64,000 nt of DNA from JASHUC01 sp963849095 (GTDB taxonomy: Bacteria; Pseudomonadota; Gammaproteobacteria; Steroidobacterales; Steroidobacteraceae). Positions within the stretch are counted from its first letter, which is position 1. Each line of letters opens with the position of its first letter. This document shows positions 34,889 to 43,300 of this stretch, one piece after another. Where the stretch lies: NCBI GenBank assembly GCA_963849095.1, contig CAWKGA010000001.1:558001-622000 (forward strand), written 5' to 3'. The position numbers were made by a program, and so were the translations under genes. The notes under the pieces were generated by a model. It worked only from the letters and a program-made list of their open reading frames with translations. It was not told the origin of the DNA and did not search any database.

Positions 34889-35071
34889 CTCACAGGGCCT
34901 GGGTCATTCGTTTAGAATACCAGCCGCAAGGCTCGTACCATCCCCGCTTGAGACAGAACATGGTGTGAATAAATCAAATTCTGCCTGTCCGTAACTTTTT
35001 CTTAATGTTGACAGGCACTTACATGTCCGCATGGCGGTTAGGGACGCTGCGGGCAGCTCGAGAGACTCACC

Positions 35072-35164
35072 GGAGAGGTACCGAAGCGGTCATAACGGCG
35101 CCGACTCGAAATCGGATGGTCGGGTAAAACCGGCACGTGGGTTCGAATCCCACCCTCTCCGCCA
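35072..35164 (+). tRNA. tRNA-Ser (anticodon CGA)
   Basis: The acceptor stem GGAGAGG (35072-35078) pairs with CCTCTCC (35154-35160), then discriminator G and encoded CCA. The anticodon loop CTCGAAA (35105-35111) gives anticodon CGA (35107-35109), reading UCG serine. A long variable arm, as expected for a class II tRNA, precedes the T arm GGGTTCGAATCCC. A good -35-like TTGACA lies at 35008-35013, with no clear -10. The 3' end is the attachment site of the following island. Confidence 0.96.
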
Positions 35165-35167
35165 ACT
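35141..35167. repeat. attL: 3' end of tRNA-Ser
   Basis: These 27 bases, from the T loop through CCA and three bases beyond, are repeated identically at 38539-38565. Integration within the T arm with reconstitution of the tRNA end is the classic pattern of tyrosine-integrase islands. Confidence 0.9.
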
Positions 35168-35170
35168 ACT

Positions 35171-35210
35171 GATCTCAGGCCGTCTCGGACGGTCTCAGAT
35201 CGTCTCGAAA
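35171..35210. repeat. Four helically phased 10-bp repeats beside attL
   Basis: ATCTC or GTCTC recurs at 35172, 35182, 35192 and 35202, a strict 10-base spacing starting 4 bases inside the island. Such phased short repeats next to an att core suit arm-type binding sites of a tyrosine integrase or an accessory factor. Confidence 0.5.
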
Positions 35211-35251
35211 TTATAATAAAGATAGATAAATCAGCGGATTAAGTTTCTCAT

Positions 35252-35780
35252 ATGGTCTCACCCCGTCCCTTGCTGTCTCGCTCTTTTGGTGCGCTGCGGG
35301 CGACATTGGAGGCGACGGAGGCGACGGGGCGCCGGGCGCTCATGGAGCGACCGTTGCCGCGCCTCTCGGGCGACCTCTTTCGTGGCCGCGACCAGCCGCT
35401 GCCGACGCTACCTCTTTCGGTGCTCGAGCAATTGGTGGCTACAGCCTTCGCTGAGGTTCGTGTCGCCGATGATGTGGAACACGAGGACGGCGTCGCGTTC
35501 TCCCCGGGATTGCGGGATCGGGCAGAGCGCACACGCGACGGGCTCTTCCGTCAGCTCTGCAACATACCGGGACCGGCTACGATCGAGGCGCTGCGCCGAA
35601 TTGGATCCATTCCGGGAATTCCCATCAGGCCGGATACCATCGAAACGCTGTGCCATGAGCGGGCAGCGGCACACTCCGAAGGAAGTCCTTGGCCGCCTGT
35701 GGCAGCGTACACATTGGAACATGCCGCCGAGACTCCACCACGTACCGCCGAGGACTTGCAGGCCTTGGGGGTGTCGCGAC
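35252..35780 (+). pseudogene. Possible truncated hypothetical gene fused head-on to the primase gene
   Basis: A forward frame from 35252 reads without stops to 36106, but beyond about 35780 it is the antisense of the primase gene. The first 176 codons have plausible coding character (MVSPRPLLSRSFGALRATLE ... PWPPVAAYTLEHAAETPP). I read this as the 5' part of an unrecognised gene whose 3' part was lost where an inverted primase fragment joins. Alternatively it is non-coding debris. Confidence 0.4.
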
Positions 35781-36656
35781 TACGACGATCGGCGGCGCCT
35801 CGCGCCGTCGCGAGCGCGGCGCTGTCCAGGGCGCGGTGTCCTCCTCCTCCTGCGGCGGCAAGCGTACACCGAGGATACGGCCTTGGCGCTCGGCTGCCTG
35901 AACCGCTTCCTCGATCTGCCCTCGGCCGAGCCTGTGGATGCTCGCGAGGAAGGACCACTGGTCCGGCCAGGGTTCGAGATCATCGCCGAGAAAAATACTG
36001 TTGCCCCGCTCCCGTGGACTCTTTTGCAGCGGCAGCGCGATCAAATTGCCGAACCCTCCGTGGGGCATCGTGTCCTGATTCGGAAAGAGCCGGTCGTAAG
36101 AGTTGAGGCCGAGCTGCGGCCGCCGTTCCATCGTCTCGGTGAGGACGTGAGATCCGAGCCTGCGGGCGAGCGCTGCCGGGATGGGCTCTTCGAAAAAGAG
36201 CCACAGGTGAGCGCCCTTTCCAGAGCGCGAGCGTTCGAGCGCGGCAGGGAGTCTCAGGCGCCGGCAGGTATCGAGGCACGCAAAGGCATCGTCCTGCCAG
36301 CCGGTCTTGTCGAAATCCATGGCGAGAAGCCAGCAGGTCTCGTCCGCCAGCAGCGGGTAGACGCCCGCGGCGAAGGGCTTCCCCTCGAAATCAGTGCCCG
36401 AGAGATGCCAGCGGATGACCTCGTCGGTCACCGGAAGAAATCGACGGTGCGGGCATTCGGCGCACTTGACGCGGGGCTTCTCGCAGACGCCGCGCACCCA
36501 TTCATTCGCGCAGGCGGGCGCGTAGCCGGCCCTGTCCGTCTTGCGGCTCTCGAAGCGGCGCGGATAGACATCCTCCCGGCCGCGAAACAGCGAGCGGAAC
36601 AGGCGGATCTTCGCCTCGACCGGGGATCTGCGATCGACGAGAGGTATCGGTTCCAT
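35625..36656 (-). CDS. TOTE-type archaeo-eukaryotic primase domain protein, C-terminally truncated
   Basis: Residues 1-287 match the primase domain of TOTE conflict systems. There is a cysteine/histidine cluster (CEKPRVKCAECPH, about 58-70), GVYPLLADETCWLLAMDFD with the acidic pair D114/D116, RSRSGKGAHLW with H150, and SYDRLFPNQDTMPHGGFGN. In such systems this domain is normally followed by a helicase and often a nuclease. Here homology stops near residue 287 and a stop comes at 343, with a low-complexity Pro/Arg tail. The protein is therefore only the primase module. It is downstream of the pRiA4b-like and Fic genes, on the same strand. Confidence 0.8.
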   Translation of the reverse strand: MEPIPLVDRRSPVEAKIRLFRSLFRGREDVYPRRFESRKTDRAGYAPACANEWVRGVCEKPRVKCAECPHRRFLPVTDEVIRWHLSGTDFEGKPFAAGVYPLLADETCWLLAMDFDKTGWQDDAFACLDTCRRLRLPAALERSRSGKGAHLWLFFEEPIPAALARRLGSHVLTETMERRPQLGLNSYDRLFPNQDTMPHGGFGNLIALPLQKSPRERGNSIFLGDDLEPWPDQWSFLASIHRLGRGQIEEAVQAAERQGRILGVRLPPQEEEDTAPWTAPRSRRREAPPIVVVATPPRPASPRRYVVESRRHVPMCTLPQAAKDFLRSVPLPAHGTAFRWYPA

Positions 36657-36677
36657 TGTTGGCGCACCTGCACTCGA

Positions 36678-37142
36678 TCAGTCGTATGGCGGATACTGCA
36701 CTGGCGTCTCGCCGCGCGTGCCGATCAGCCTCGGATACTTCCTGCCTTTGATCGGGATCTGCGGCGCGGTGCGTGCTCGGCTGATGCTGAATTTCCAGTC
36801 GTCGCCGAAGTCGAACCAGTAGATGAGCTTCCGGCCGGGCGGCAGCGGGAACACCTCCTCCAACGTCACGTCTAGTAGCGCCCCGTCTTCGTCCTCGAAG
36901 GCGATCCGATCGCGGCTGTGGGGCGTTCGTGCCACGTAGAACGTGTACATGTGATCGTCGTCAAATTGCACCGCATTCTGGATGGCAGCGTGCAGATCCT
37001 CCAGCGTCGCAGTCGAGTCGATTTCGATCGTCGCCGCCCACGGCCCCGCTGCATGGATGCCGAAGATCAGTTTGATGTTCAGCGTCCAGATCGTCGCCGA
37101 GCTGGGGACCGTCTTGGCGCGTTTATGGCCCGTTCGTTTCAT
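36678..37142 (-). CDS. Plasmid pRiA4b ORF-3-like protein
   Basis: A 154-residue protein starting at ATG 37142 (MKRTGHKRAKTV). The core IKLIFGIHAAGPWAATIEI, TLEDLHAAIQNAVQFDDDHMY and LPPGRKLIYWFDFGDDWKF is the pRiA4b ORF-3-like fold, frequent on mobile elements and of unknown function. The start overlaps the Fic gene's 3' end by 20 bases, so it is probably translated from the Fic transcript. The primase gene follows 21 bases later. Confidence 0.82.
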   Translation of the reverse strand: MKRTGHKRAKTVPSSATIWTLNIKLIFGIHAAGPWAATIEIDSTATLEDLHAAIQNAVQFDDDHMYTFYVARTPHSRDRIAFEDEDGALLDVTLEEVFPLPPGRKLIYWFDFGDDWKFSISRARTAPQIPIKGRKYPRLIGTRGETPVQYPPYD

Positions 37143-38268
37143 GCGTGTCGCTCTCCTCGGCGCGATGGATGCTCGTGACGAGCGAGTATCCGGTGCTACG
37201 GCCGCCGCCCGGGTCTTTGCGCAGCGCGCCACGCTCGATGAGATCTACAATGTCGCGGTAAGCAGTGTCCTGTGAGCACTTGGTGAGCTTGGCCCATTTT
37301 GATGTCGTGAGCTTTCCCTCGAATCCGTCGAGCAGCCTGTTCAGCACTTTGACCTGCCGTGCATTCAGCGACTGCTGCGCGTGGCGCTCCCAGAAGCGCG
37401 CCTTCTGTAGCACGGCGCGCAGCGTGTCTTGGGAGCTGTCGATCGCGCGGCGCAGGCACGACAGGAACCATTCCTGCCACGATGTGACATCGAGCGCACC
37501 TTTCTGCGTACGCTCGAGCCGCGTGTAATAGTCGCTCCGCTCGCGGCGGATTTGCGCTGACATACTGTAGAAGCGCTGGCTACTGCCTTCGGAGCGGGCG
37601 AGCGCCATGTCGGCGATGGTGCGCGCGATGCGCCCGTTGCCATCATCGAACGGATGGATGGTGACGAACCACAGATGTGCAAGTCCCGCGACGAGAAGAG
37701 GATCGGTATTCCCAGGTGCTTCGAACCAGCTCAGGAAGCGTTTCATGTTCTCGCTGACGTGCGTGGCGGGCGGCGCTTCGTAATGCACCCTCTGCCGGCC
37801 TATCGGCCCCGAGACGACCTGCATCGGGCCGCCGATGTCATCGCGCCACTTGCCGACGGCAATTTTCTGCAGTCCGCTCCGGCCGGTGGGAAAGAGCGCC
37901 GCGTGCCAGCCGAAGAGCCGGTCAGCCGTCAGGGGCTGCGCGTAGTGGGTGGTTGCATCGAGCATCATCTCGACGACGCCTTCAACGTCGCGGTCGGTCG
38001 GCATCAACCCGCCAGCCTCCATGCCGAGCCGCCGTGCGATCGAGGATCTCACCTGGTCGGTATCGAGTTTTTCGCCTTCGATCTCACTGGAGCGGACCAC
38101 GTCCTCGGTCAGGGTGGCGAGTTGAGCCTCGCGGCGCAGATCGAAGCCGAGGTCTTGCATCCGACCGAGCAGATGCCCCTGCTCGCGCGACACCTGTCCG
38201 AGCAGGGCGACAAGGTGCCCGCTGTCCCAGGTCAGGTGAGGCCAGTCCTCATGCTGCCAGATGTACAC
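37123..38268 (-). CDS. Fic family protein (AMPylator-type, class II autoinhibited)
   Basis: Fic proteins transfer AMP or similar groups to target hydroxyls. The 381-residue protein starts at GTG 38268, after GGAG, with the DUF4172-like opening YIWQHEDWPHLTWD. The inhibitory helix motif S-x-x-x-E-G is at residues 60-65 (SSEIEG), the catalytic loop HPFDDGNGR at 205-213, and a winged helix-turn-helix at about 330-370 (LTTSKWAKLTKCSQDTAYRD). The catalytic histidine and the inhibitory glutamate are both present, so a regulated active enzyme is expected. It may repress its own promoter through the inverted repeat just upstream. Confidence 0.92.
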   Translation of the reverse strand: MYIWQHEDWPHLTWDSGHLVALLGQVSREQGHLLGRMQDLGFDLRREAQLATLTEDVVRSSEIEGEKLDTDQVRSSIARRLGMEAGGLMPTDRDVEGVVEMMLDATTHYAQPLTADRLFGWHAALFPTGRSGLQKIAVGKWRDDIGGPMQVVSGPIGRQRVHYEAPPATHVSENMKRFLSWFEAPGNTDPLLVAGLAHLWFVTIHPFDDGNGRIARTIADMALARSEGSSQRFYSMSAQIRRERSDYYTRLERTQKGALDVTSWQEWFLSCLRRAIDSSQDTLRAVLQKARFWERHAQQSLNARQVKVLNRLLDGFEGKLTTSKWAKLTKCSQDTAYRDIVDLIERGALRKDPGGGRSTGYSLVTSIHRAEESDTHETNGP

Positions 38269-38269
38269 T

Positions 38270-38296
38270 TAATCTCCGCGCCATGTGCGGAGATTA
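38270..38296. promoter_or_regulatory. Inverted repeat overlapping the Fic gene ribosome-binding site
   Basis: TAATCTCCGC (38270-38279) and GCGGAGATTA (38287-38296) are perfect 10-base arms around 7 bases. A third half-site ATTCTCCGC lies at 38305-38313. The left arm contains the Fic gene's GGAG. A repressor here, possibly the Fic protein's own winged-helix domain, would block expression. Confidence 0.6.
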
Positions 38297-38538
38297 TGGT
38301 GTCCATTCTCCGCATCGGCAAGCCTGCTTTCCGCATTCAGTGCGCAAATCAGGCTCCATCGGCCGGCAGAAGCGTGCGCTGTGGAAGAGTGTGTTACGAG
38401 CTGCGCGATGAGGCCGCTGAGGCTTCGGGGCGATTTTCGAAGCCCACGTTACCTAGCCCGGCCCCCGGCGGGTACTTCTGATGGTACCCAAAATCGGACA
38501 AATTAATTAATCTCGTGTAATCAGTGGCTTACATGCCA

Positions 38539-38565
38539 GTTCGAATCCCACCCTCTCCGCCAACT
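38539..38565. repeat. attR: repeat of the tRNA-Ser 3' end
   Basis: Identical over 27 bases to 35141-35167. The rest of a tRNA is absent upstream, so it is only the attachment duplicate and not a second gene. Confidence 0.9.
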
Positions 38566-38659
38566 CCCTCCATTGACATATCGCCGGCCGAGCCCCTGTC
38601 TCGTCCGCATGAAGGCGCCCTTACACCACGCCTGGGCGGCGGCGCCGAGCGCTTTCAGA

Positions 38660-39907
38660 TCAGGGGGTGGGCTCGCGCGCAGCGAGCAGCGCCTTCTTGT
38701 AGGCGCTTGCGAATGCCTCGACGAACGTGGGCGGCAGCCGACCGGCCGGCATCTCCGTGAGGCTGCGGTAGAACTCGACGAACAGAGCCCAGTTTCTCGC
38801 CTCGCTGCTCCCCGGGGCCGTCCCTCGCCGTGCGGCCCGCTGGAAGCGGGCTTCGAGCTCGGCCGGGTCGAACCGATCGATGAACTCGACGAACGCGGCC
38901 CGAAACGCCTCCGACGCCGCGCGCTCGTGGGCCTTGGCGGTCTCGACGGCCTCGCGGATCCACTGCACGGCATCGAGCCTGCGGCTGTCGTGCTGGGACA
39001 GCACCTCGATCAGCAGCTCCTCGACGGCCGAGCGAACGAGCGACGGCCGGGGGTCCTCCGGATCGGCCGGCAGCTCGATGTGGAAGCGGCCGCGGATCTC
39101 ATCGCGCGCGCGCTCGAGATCCTTCAGTCCCACGAGAGCCTCGCGCAGCAGCTGACCCACGAGGTGCAGCAATCGCGGCTGAGCATCGGCCGGCAGCCGG
39201 CTCATGTCGACGCCCGCGCCGCGGCAGAACGCCTCCAGTCCCGTCTGCACTTCGTGTGGAACCGGAAGGGCAGTGCCCCGCGCATCGCGAGTCCTCGAGG
39301 CCGCTCGCGCGAGGCGCTCGATACGGCGGGCAATCGCCCCGTCCTCCGGCTCGGGAGCACTCGCGGCCGTGGTGGTCGCACCGGGCGCGGGGCGCGCCGC
39401 AACGGCCTGCCCATAGGCATTGACCGGACCCATCCGGCGCCCCGAGGAGCTCTCGCTGACCAGCAGCTCATCGAGGTTCAGCGACGCTCCAAGGTCCGTC
39501 TGTGCGGCGCGGCCGAGGCCTTGCAGGGCGTGAATGTGGGTGGGAACGGGATCGAGCGCCGTCACCGTCGCGGACCCTGCCGTCTCGGGCTCCAGCGCCA
39601 CCGCGAGCTGGTATTCGCCGAGTCGCAGCACGTCGCCATGTTGCAGGGGGTAGGGGCCGTACGCGCTGACAGGGCGCTCGTCGTCGTTCACGTAGAGACC
39701 GTTCGTGCTCGTATCCTCGAGCTGGTACTGCCCATCTCGGAAGTGAATGCGGGCATGGTGAGCGGACACATAGCGCTGGGGATCGGGCAGCACCCAGTCG
39801 TTGTCGGACGAGCGCCCGATCGTGCCGCCGGCCACGCCAAAGGTCATCGTGCCGCGCTCTCCGAGCGGCCGCCGATGCTCGCTGATTACGCGCAGTCGCA
39901 GCGCCAT
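38660..39907 (-). CDS. FHA-domain protein, TagH-like (type VI secretion associated family)
   Basis: The 415-residue product has an N-terminal forkhead-associated phosphothreonine-binding domain (about 20-105). This includes GGTIGRSSDNDWVLPDPQ, YVSAHHARI and DTSTNGLYVND, containing the G-R, S-x-x-H and N-G residues. A linker of about 100 residues follows, then an alpha-helical C-terminal domain (AFVEFIDRFDPAELEARFQRA) as in TagH proteins that regulate type VI secretion after threonine phosphorylation. No other type VI genes, kinase or phosphatase are in the window. It lies directly outside attR. Confidence 0.85.
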   Translation of the reverse strand: MALRLRVISEHRRPLGERGTMTFGVAGGTIGRSSDNDWVLPDPQRYVSAHHARIHFRDGQYQLEDTSTNGLYVNDDERPVSAYGPYPLQHGDVLRLGEYQLAVALEPETAGSATVTALDPVPTHIHALQGLGRAAQTDLGASLNLDELLVSESSSGRRMGPVNAYGQAVAARPAPGATTTAASAPEPEDGAIARRIERLARAASRTRDARGTALPVPHEVQTGLEAFCRGAGVDMSRLPADAQPRLLHLVGQLLREALVGLKDLERARDEIRGRFHIELPADPEDPRPSLVRSAVEELLIEVLSQHDSRRLDAVQWIREAVETAKAHERAASEAFRAAFVEFIDRFDPAELEARFQRAARRGTAPGSSEARNWALFVEFYRSLTEMPAGRLPPTFVEAFASAYKKALLAAREPTP

Positions 39908-40006
39908 GATTTCCCCGTCAGGCGAAATGTCCCGCGCCGCACGTCTTTCCCCGGGTGCGAAGACATATAATCCCGCAGCAAATTAGCAATGCGCTGCAGG
40001 AAACCC

Positions 40007-40354
40007 ATGGCCGCGAGTCACATTTTCAAGGTCCTATTTGTGAACCAGGGCAAGGTTTACGAGATTTACGCTCGCAAGGTGAGCCACGGAAATATGTTCG
40101 GATTCATCGAGGTGGAGGAGCTGGTGTTCGGCGAGCGCTCGACGGTCGTCGTCGATCCGGCCGAGGAGCGCATCAAGACGGAGTTCGCGGACGTGAAGCG
40201 CAGCTACCTGCCCATGCACTCCGTCCTGCGCATCGATGAGGTGAGAAAGCAGGGAGTGAGCAAGATCACGACGTTCGAGGGGGCCAATATCGCCCAGTTC
40301 CCCGTGCCGATGTATTCCACTCCGCAGAGCGAGCCTCCAGGCGGCAAGAAATAG
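40007..40354 (+). CDS. DUF1820 family protein
   Basis: This 115-residue cytoplasmic protein is of unknown function. ATG 40007 has AGGA 5 bases upstream and gives MAASHIFKVLFVNQGKVYEI. The block VSHGNMFGFIEVEELVFGER and YLPMHSVLRIDEVRKQG are typical of DUF1820, a family of small Gammaproteobacterial proteins. purL follows after 2 bases, so they are probably co-transcribed. Confidence 0.87.
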   Translation: MAASHIFKVLFVNQGKVYEIYARKVSHGNMFGFIEVEELVFGERSTVVVDPAEERIKTEFADVKRSYLPMHSVLRIDEVRKQGVSKITTFEGANIAQFPVPMYSTPQSEPPGGKK

Positions 40355-40356
40355 CG

Positions 40357-43300
40357 ATGCTCTCGCTGCCCGGCCCTGCCGCTCTCTCCACCTTTCGAAT
40401 CGCGAAACTCCTCACCCGTCTCGCCGCGCTCGACCCCTCGGTCGGCGGTCTCGCATCGCAGTTCGTCCATTTCGTGGACACCGAGCGGGCGCTCACGAAC
40501 CGCGAGGCGGCGATTCTCGACCGATTGCTACAGTACGGCCCGCGACTGGAGGGCCTCGCGCCGGAGGCGCCGGACGGCCAGCTGCTGCTCATCGTGCCGC
40601 GCGCGGGGACCGTCTCACCCTGGTCGAGCAAGGCGACCGATATCGCCCGGGTCTGCGGGCTCGAGGCGGTGCGCCGCATCGAGCGCGGCGTGGCATACCG
40701 CGTGCGCGCCGCACGGCGGCTCGAACCCTCGGAGCTGCTGCGCCTCGCCGCCCCGCTCTTCGACCGCATGACGGAGACGGCCGTGCTCGAGACGGCCGCT
40801 GCCGCGGCTTTGTTCGAGCATGAGGCGCCCCGGCCGCTGCGGACCCTATCGCTCGCTGGCGGCCGTTCCGCGCTGCAGGTGGCCAACGAGGAGCTGGGCC
40901 TTGCGCTCTCGGCGGATGAGATCGACTACCTGCTCGAGAGCTTCGAGCACCTCCGACGCAATCCGACGGATGCCGAGCTGATGATGTTCGCGCAGGCGAA
41001 CTCCGAGCACTGCCGGCACAAGATCTTCAATGCCCGCTGGATCATCGACGGCGCGGAGCGCGCGGCGTCGCTGTTCGAGATGATCCGCCACACGCATGCG
41101 AGCCATCCCGCGGGCGTGCTCTCCGCCTACCGTGACAACGCGGCGGTGATCGAGGGGCCGACCGGGATTCGCTACTTTCCGGATCCGGTGACGGGCCTGT
41201 ATCGCGGAGAGCGTGAGCCGATCGACATCCTGATCAAAGTCGAGACGCACAATCATCCGACCGCGATCTCGCCGTTCCCCGGCGCCGCCACGGGCTCGGG
41301 CGGAGAGCTCCGCGACGAGGGCGCGACGGGACGCGGCGGCAAGCCGAAGGCCGGCCTCACGGGCTTCACCGTCTCGCACCTGGAGATTCCCGAGTTCAGG
41401 CAGCCCTGGGAGCAGGCGTTCGGCCGTCCCGACCGCATCGCCTCGGCGCTCGAGATCATGCTCGATGGGCCGATCGGCGCGGCCGCCTTCAACAACGAGT
41501 TCGGCAGGCCGAACCTCTGCGGCTATTTCCGCTCTTTCGAGGGGCGTGCCGAGGACGGCTCGCGGCGCATCCATGGCTATCACAAGCCGATCATGATCGC
41601 GGGGGGGCTTGGAAACATCCGCCGTCCCCACGTGGAGAAGGCGGCTCTTCCGATCGGCGCTCGCCTCGTCCTGCTGGGCGGGCCGGCCATGCTGATCGGC
41701 CTCGGCGGCGGCGCGGCCTCGTCGCTCGCGAGCGGCTCGAGCAGCGCGGATCTCGACTTCGCCTCCGTCCAGCGGGGCAACGCCGAGATCGAGCGCCGTG
41801 CGCAGGAAGTCATCGACGCCTGCTGGGCGCTCGGCGCGGACAATCCCATCCTGCTCATTCACGATGTGGGCGCCGGCGGCCTGTCGAACGCCGTACCGGA
41901 GGCGGTCGCGCACGGTCATCGTGGCGCGCGAGTCGATTTGAGGGCGATACCGAGCGCGGAGCCGAGCCTCTCGCCGCTCGAGCTGTGGTGCAACGAGGCG
42001 CAGGAGCGCTACGTCGTCGTGGTGGCGGAGGGCGATCTGCGGCGGCTCGCGGCGATCGCCGACCGCGAGCGCTGCCCACTCGCCGTGATCGGCACGCTCG
42101 ACGACAGCGGCCGGCTCACGGTGCACGATCCTCTGTTCAAAACGCTGCCGATCGACATGCCGCTCGAGACGCTGCTCGGCAAGCCGCCTCGAATGGTCCG
42201 CCGATGCGCGAGCGTGCCGCCGGCTGCGCGGCCGTTCACCGGCGCGGGCGTCGATGTCCGTGAGGCCGCGTACCGTGTCCTGCACTTTCCGGCCGTCGCG
42301 GACAAGACCTTTCTGATCACCATTGGCGACCGCACGGTCGGCGGCCTCGTGAGCCGCGATCAGATGGTCGGCCCCTGGCAGGTTCCCGTGAGCGATGTGG
42401 CCGTGACGCTCACGGATCACACCGGCCACTCGGGCGAGGCGATGGCGATGGGCGAGCGAACACCTGTCGCCGCCGTGAGCGCGCCCGCCTCCGGGCGCCT
42501 CGCCGTCGGCGAGGCGATCACCAACATCCTCGCCGCGGACATCGCATCGCTCGGCGACATTCGCCTGTCGGCGAACTGGATGGCCGCCTGCGGCGAGCCG
42601 GGCGAGGATGCCGCGCTCTATGCAACCGTCGAGGCGGTCGCGAAGGAGCTGTGTCCCGCGCTCGGCATCGCGATTCCGGTCGGCAAGGACTCGCTTTCGA
42701 TGAAGACGAGCTGGGACGAGGAGGGTGGCCGGAAGTCCGTCGTCGCGCCGGTCTCGCTGATCGTGTCGGCGTTCGCGCCCGTGACTGACGTGCGCCGCAC
42801 GCTCACCCCCGTGCTGCGGACCGACCTCGGGACCACCTCGTTATGGCTCATCGACCTCGGCATTGGCCGTAACCGCCTCGGCTGCTCTGCTCTCGCTCAG
42901 GTGTACGGAGCCCTCGGAGAGGAGCCCGCCGATCTCGACGATCCGCAGCTCCTCATCCGGTTGGCCGCGGCGCTCGCGGAGCTCAATTCGGCCGGCACGC
43001 TGCTCGCCTATCACGACCGCTCCGACGGCGGGCTGTTTGCGACTCTAGCGGAAATGGCATTCGCGGGACATTGCGGACTGAGCGTCGATCTGTCCCCGCT
43101 CGCTGCGGCCGGCCGCGAGTCGGCGCTCGCGCAGCTCTTCGCCGAGGAGCTCGGCGTCGTGGTCCAGATCCGCGCGACGGACGAGCCGAGGCTCGTTGAT
43201 GCCCTGAGCCGCCATGGACTTGCTGCGCACGCGCGGCGCATCGGCACTCCGATCTCTGAGCTGCGGTTCAAGGTCGCGTCCGGGCGCGAGATCGTGCTTG

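Larger units (their letters stand above)
35141..38565. mobile_element. 3.4-kb genomic island in tRNA-Ser(CGA), integrase lost
   Basis: Bounded by perfect 27-bp direct repeats. Contents are a truncated forward frame, a truncated TOTE-type primase, a pRiA4b ORF-3-like gene and a Fic gene, the last three all leftward. No integrase is present, so the element is a remnant or depends on a helper. Confidence 0.85.
38269..38659. other. Island right end, no gene seen
   Basis: The first 45 bases hold the Fic operator-like repeats; the rest is AT-richer DNA leading to attR (38539-38565). GGTACCC at 38481-38487 and AATTAATTAATC near 38501 may be integrase-binding or host-factor sites. I see no supported gene. 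Confidence 0.55.

Noticed and set aside
35251..35640. Programmed frameshift continuing the TOTE protein past 35625
   Set aside because: Translating the other minus-strand frames there shows no helicase-like motifs and several stops, so truncation is the simpler reading.
38539..38565. Second tRNA-Ser gene
   Set aside because: Only the T-arm and acceptor 3' half is present; no acceptor 5' strand or anticodon arm precedes it.
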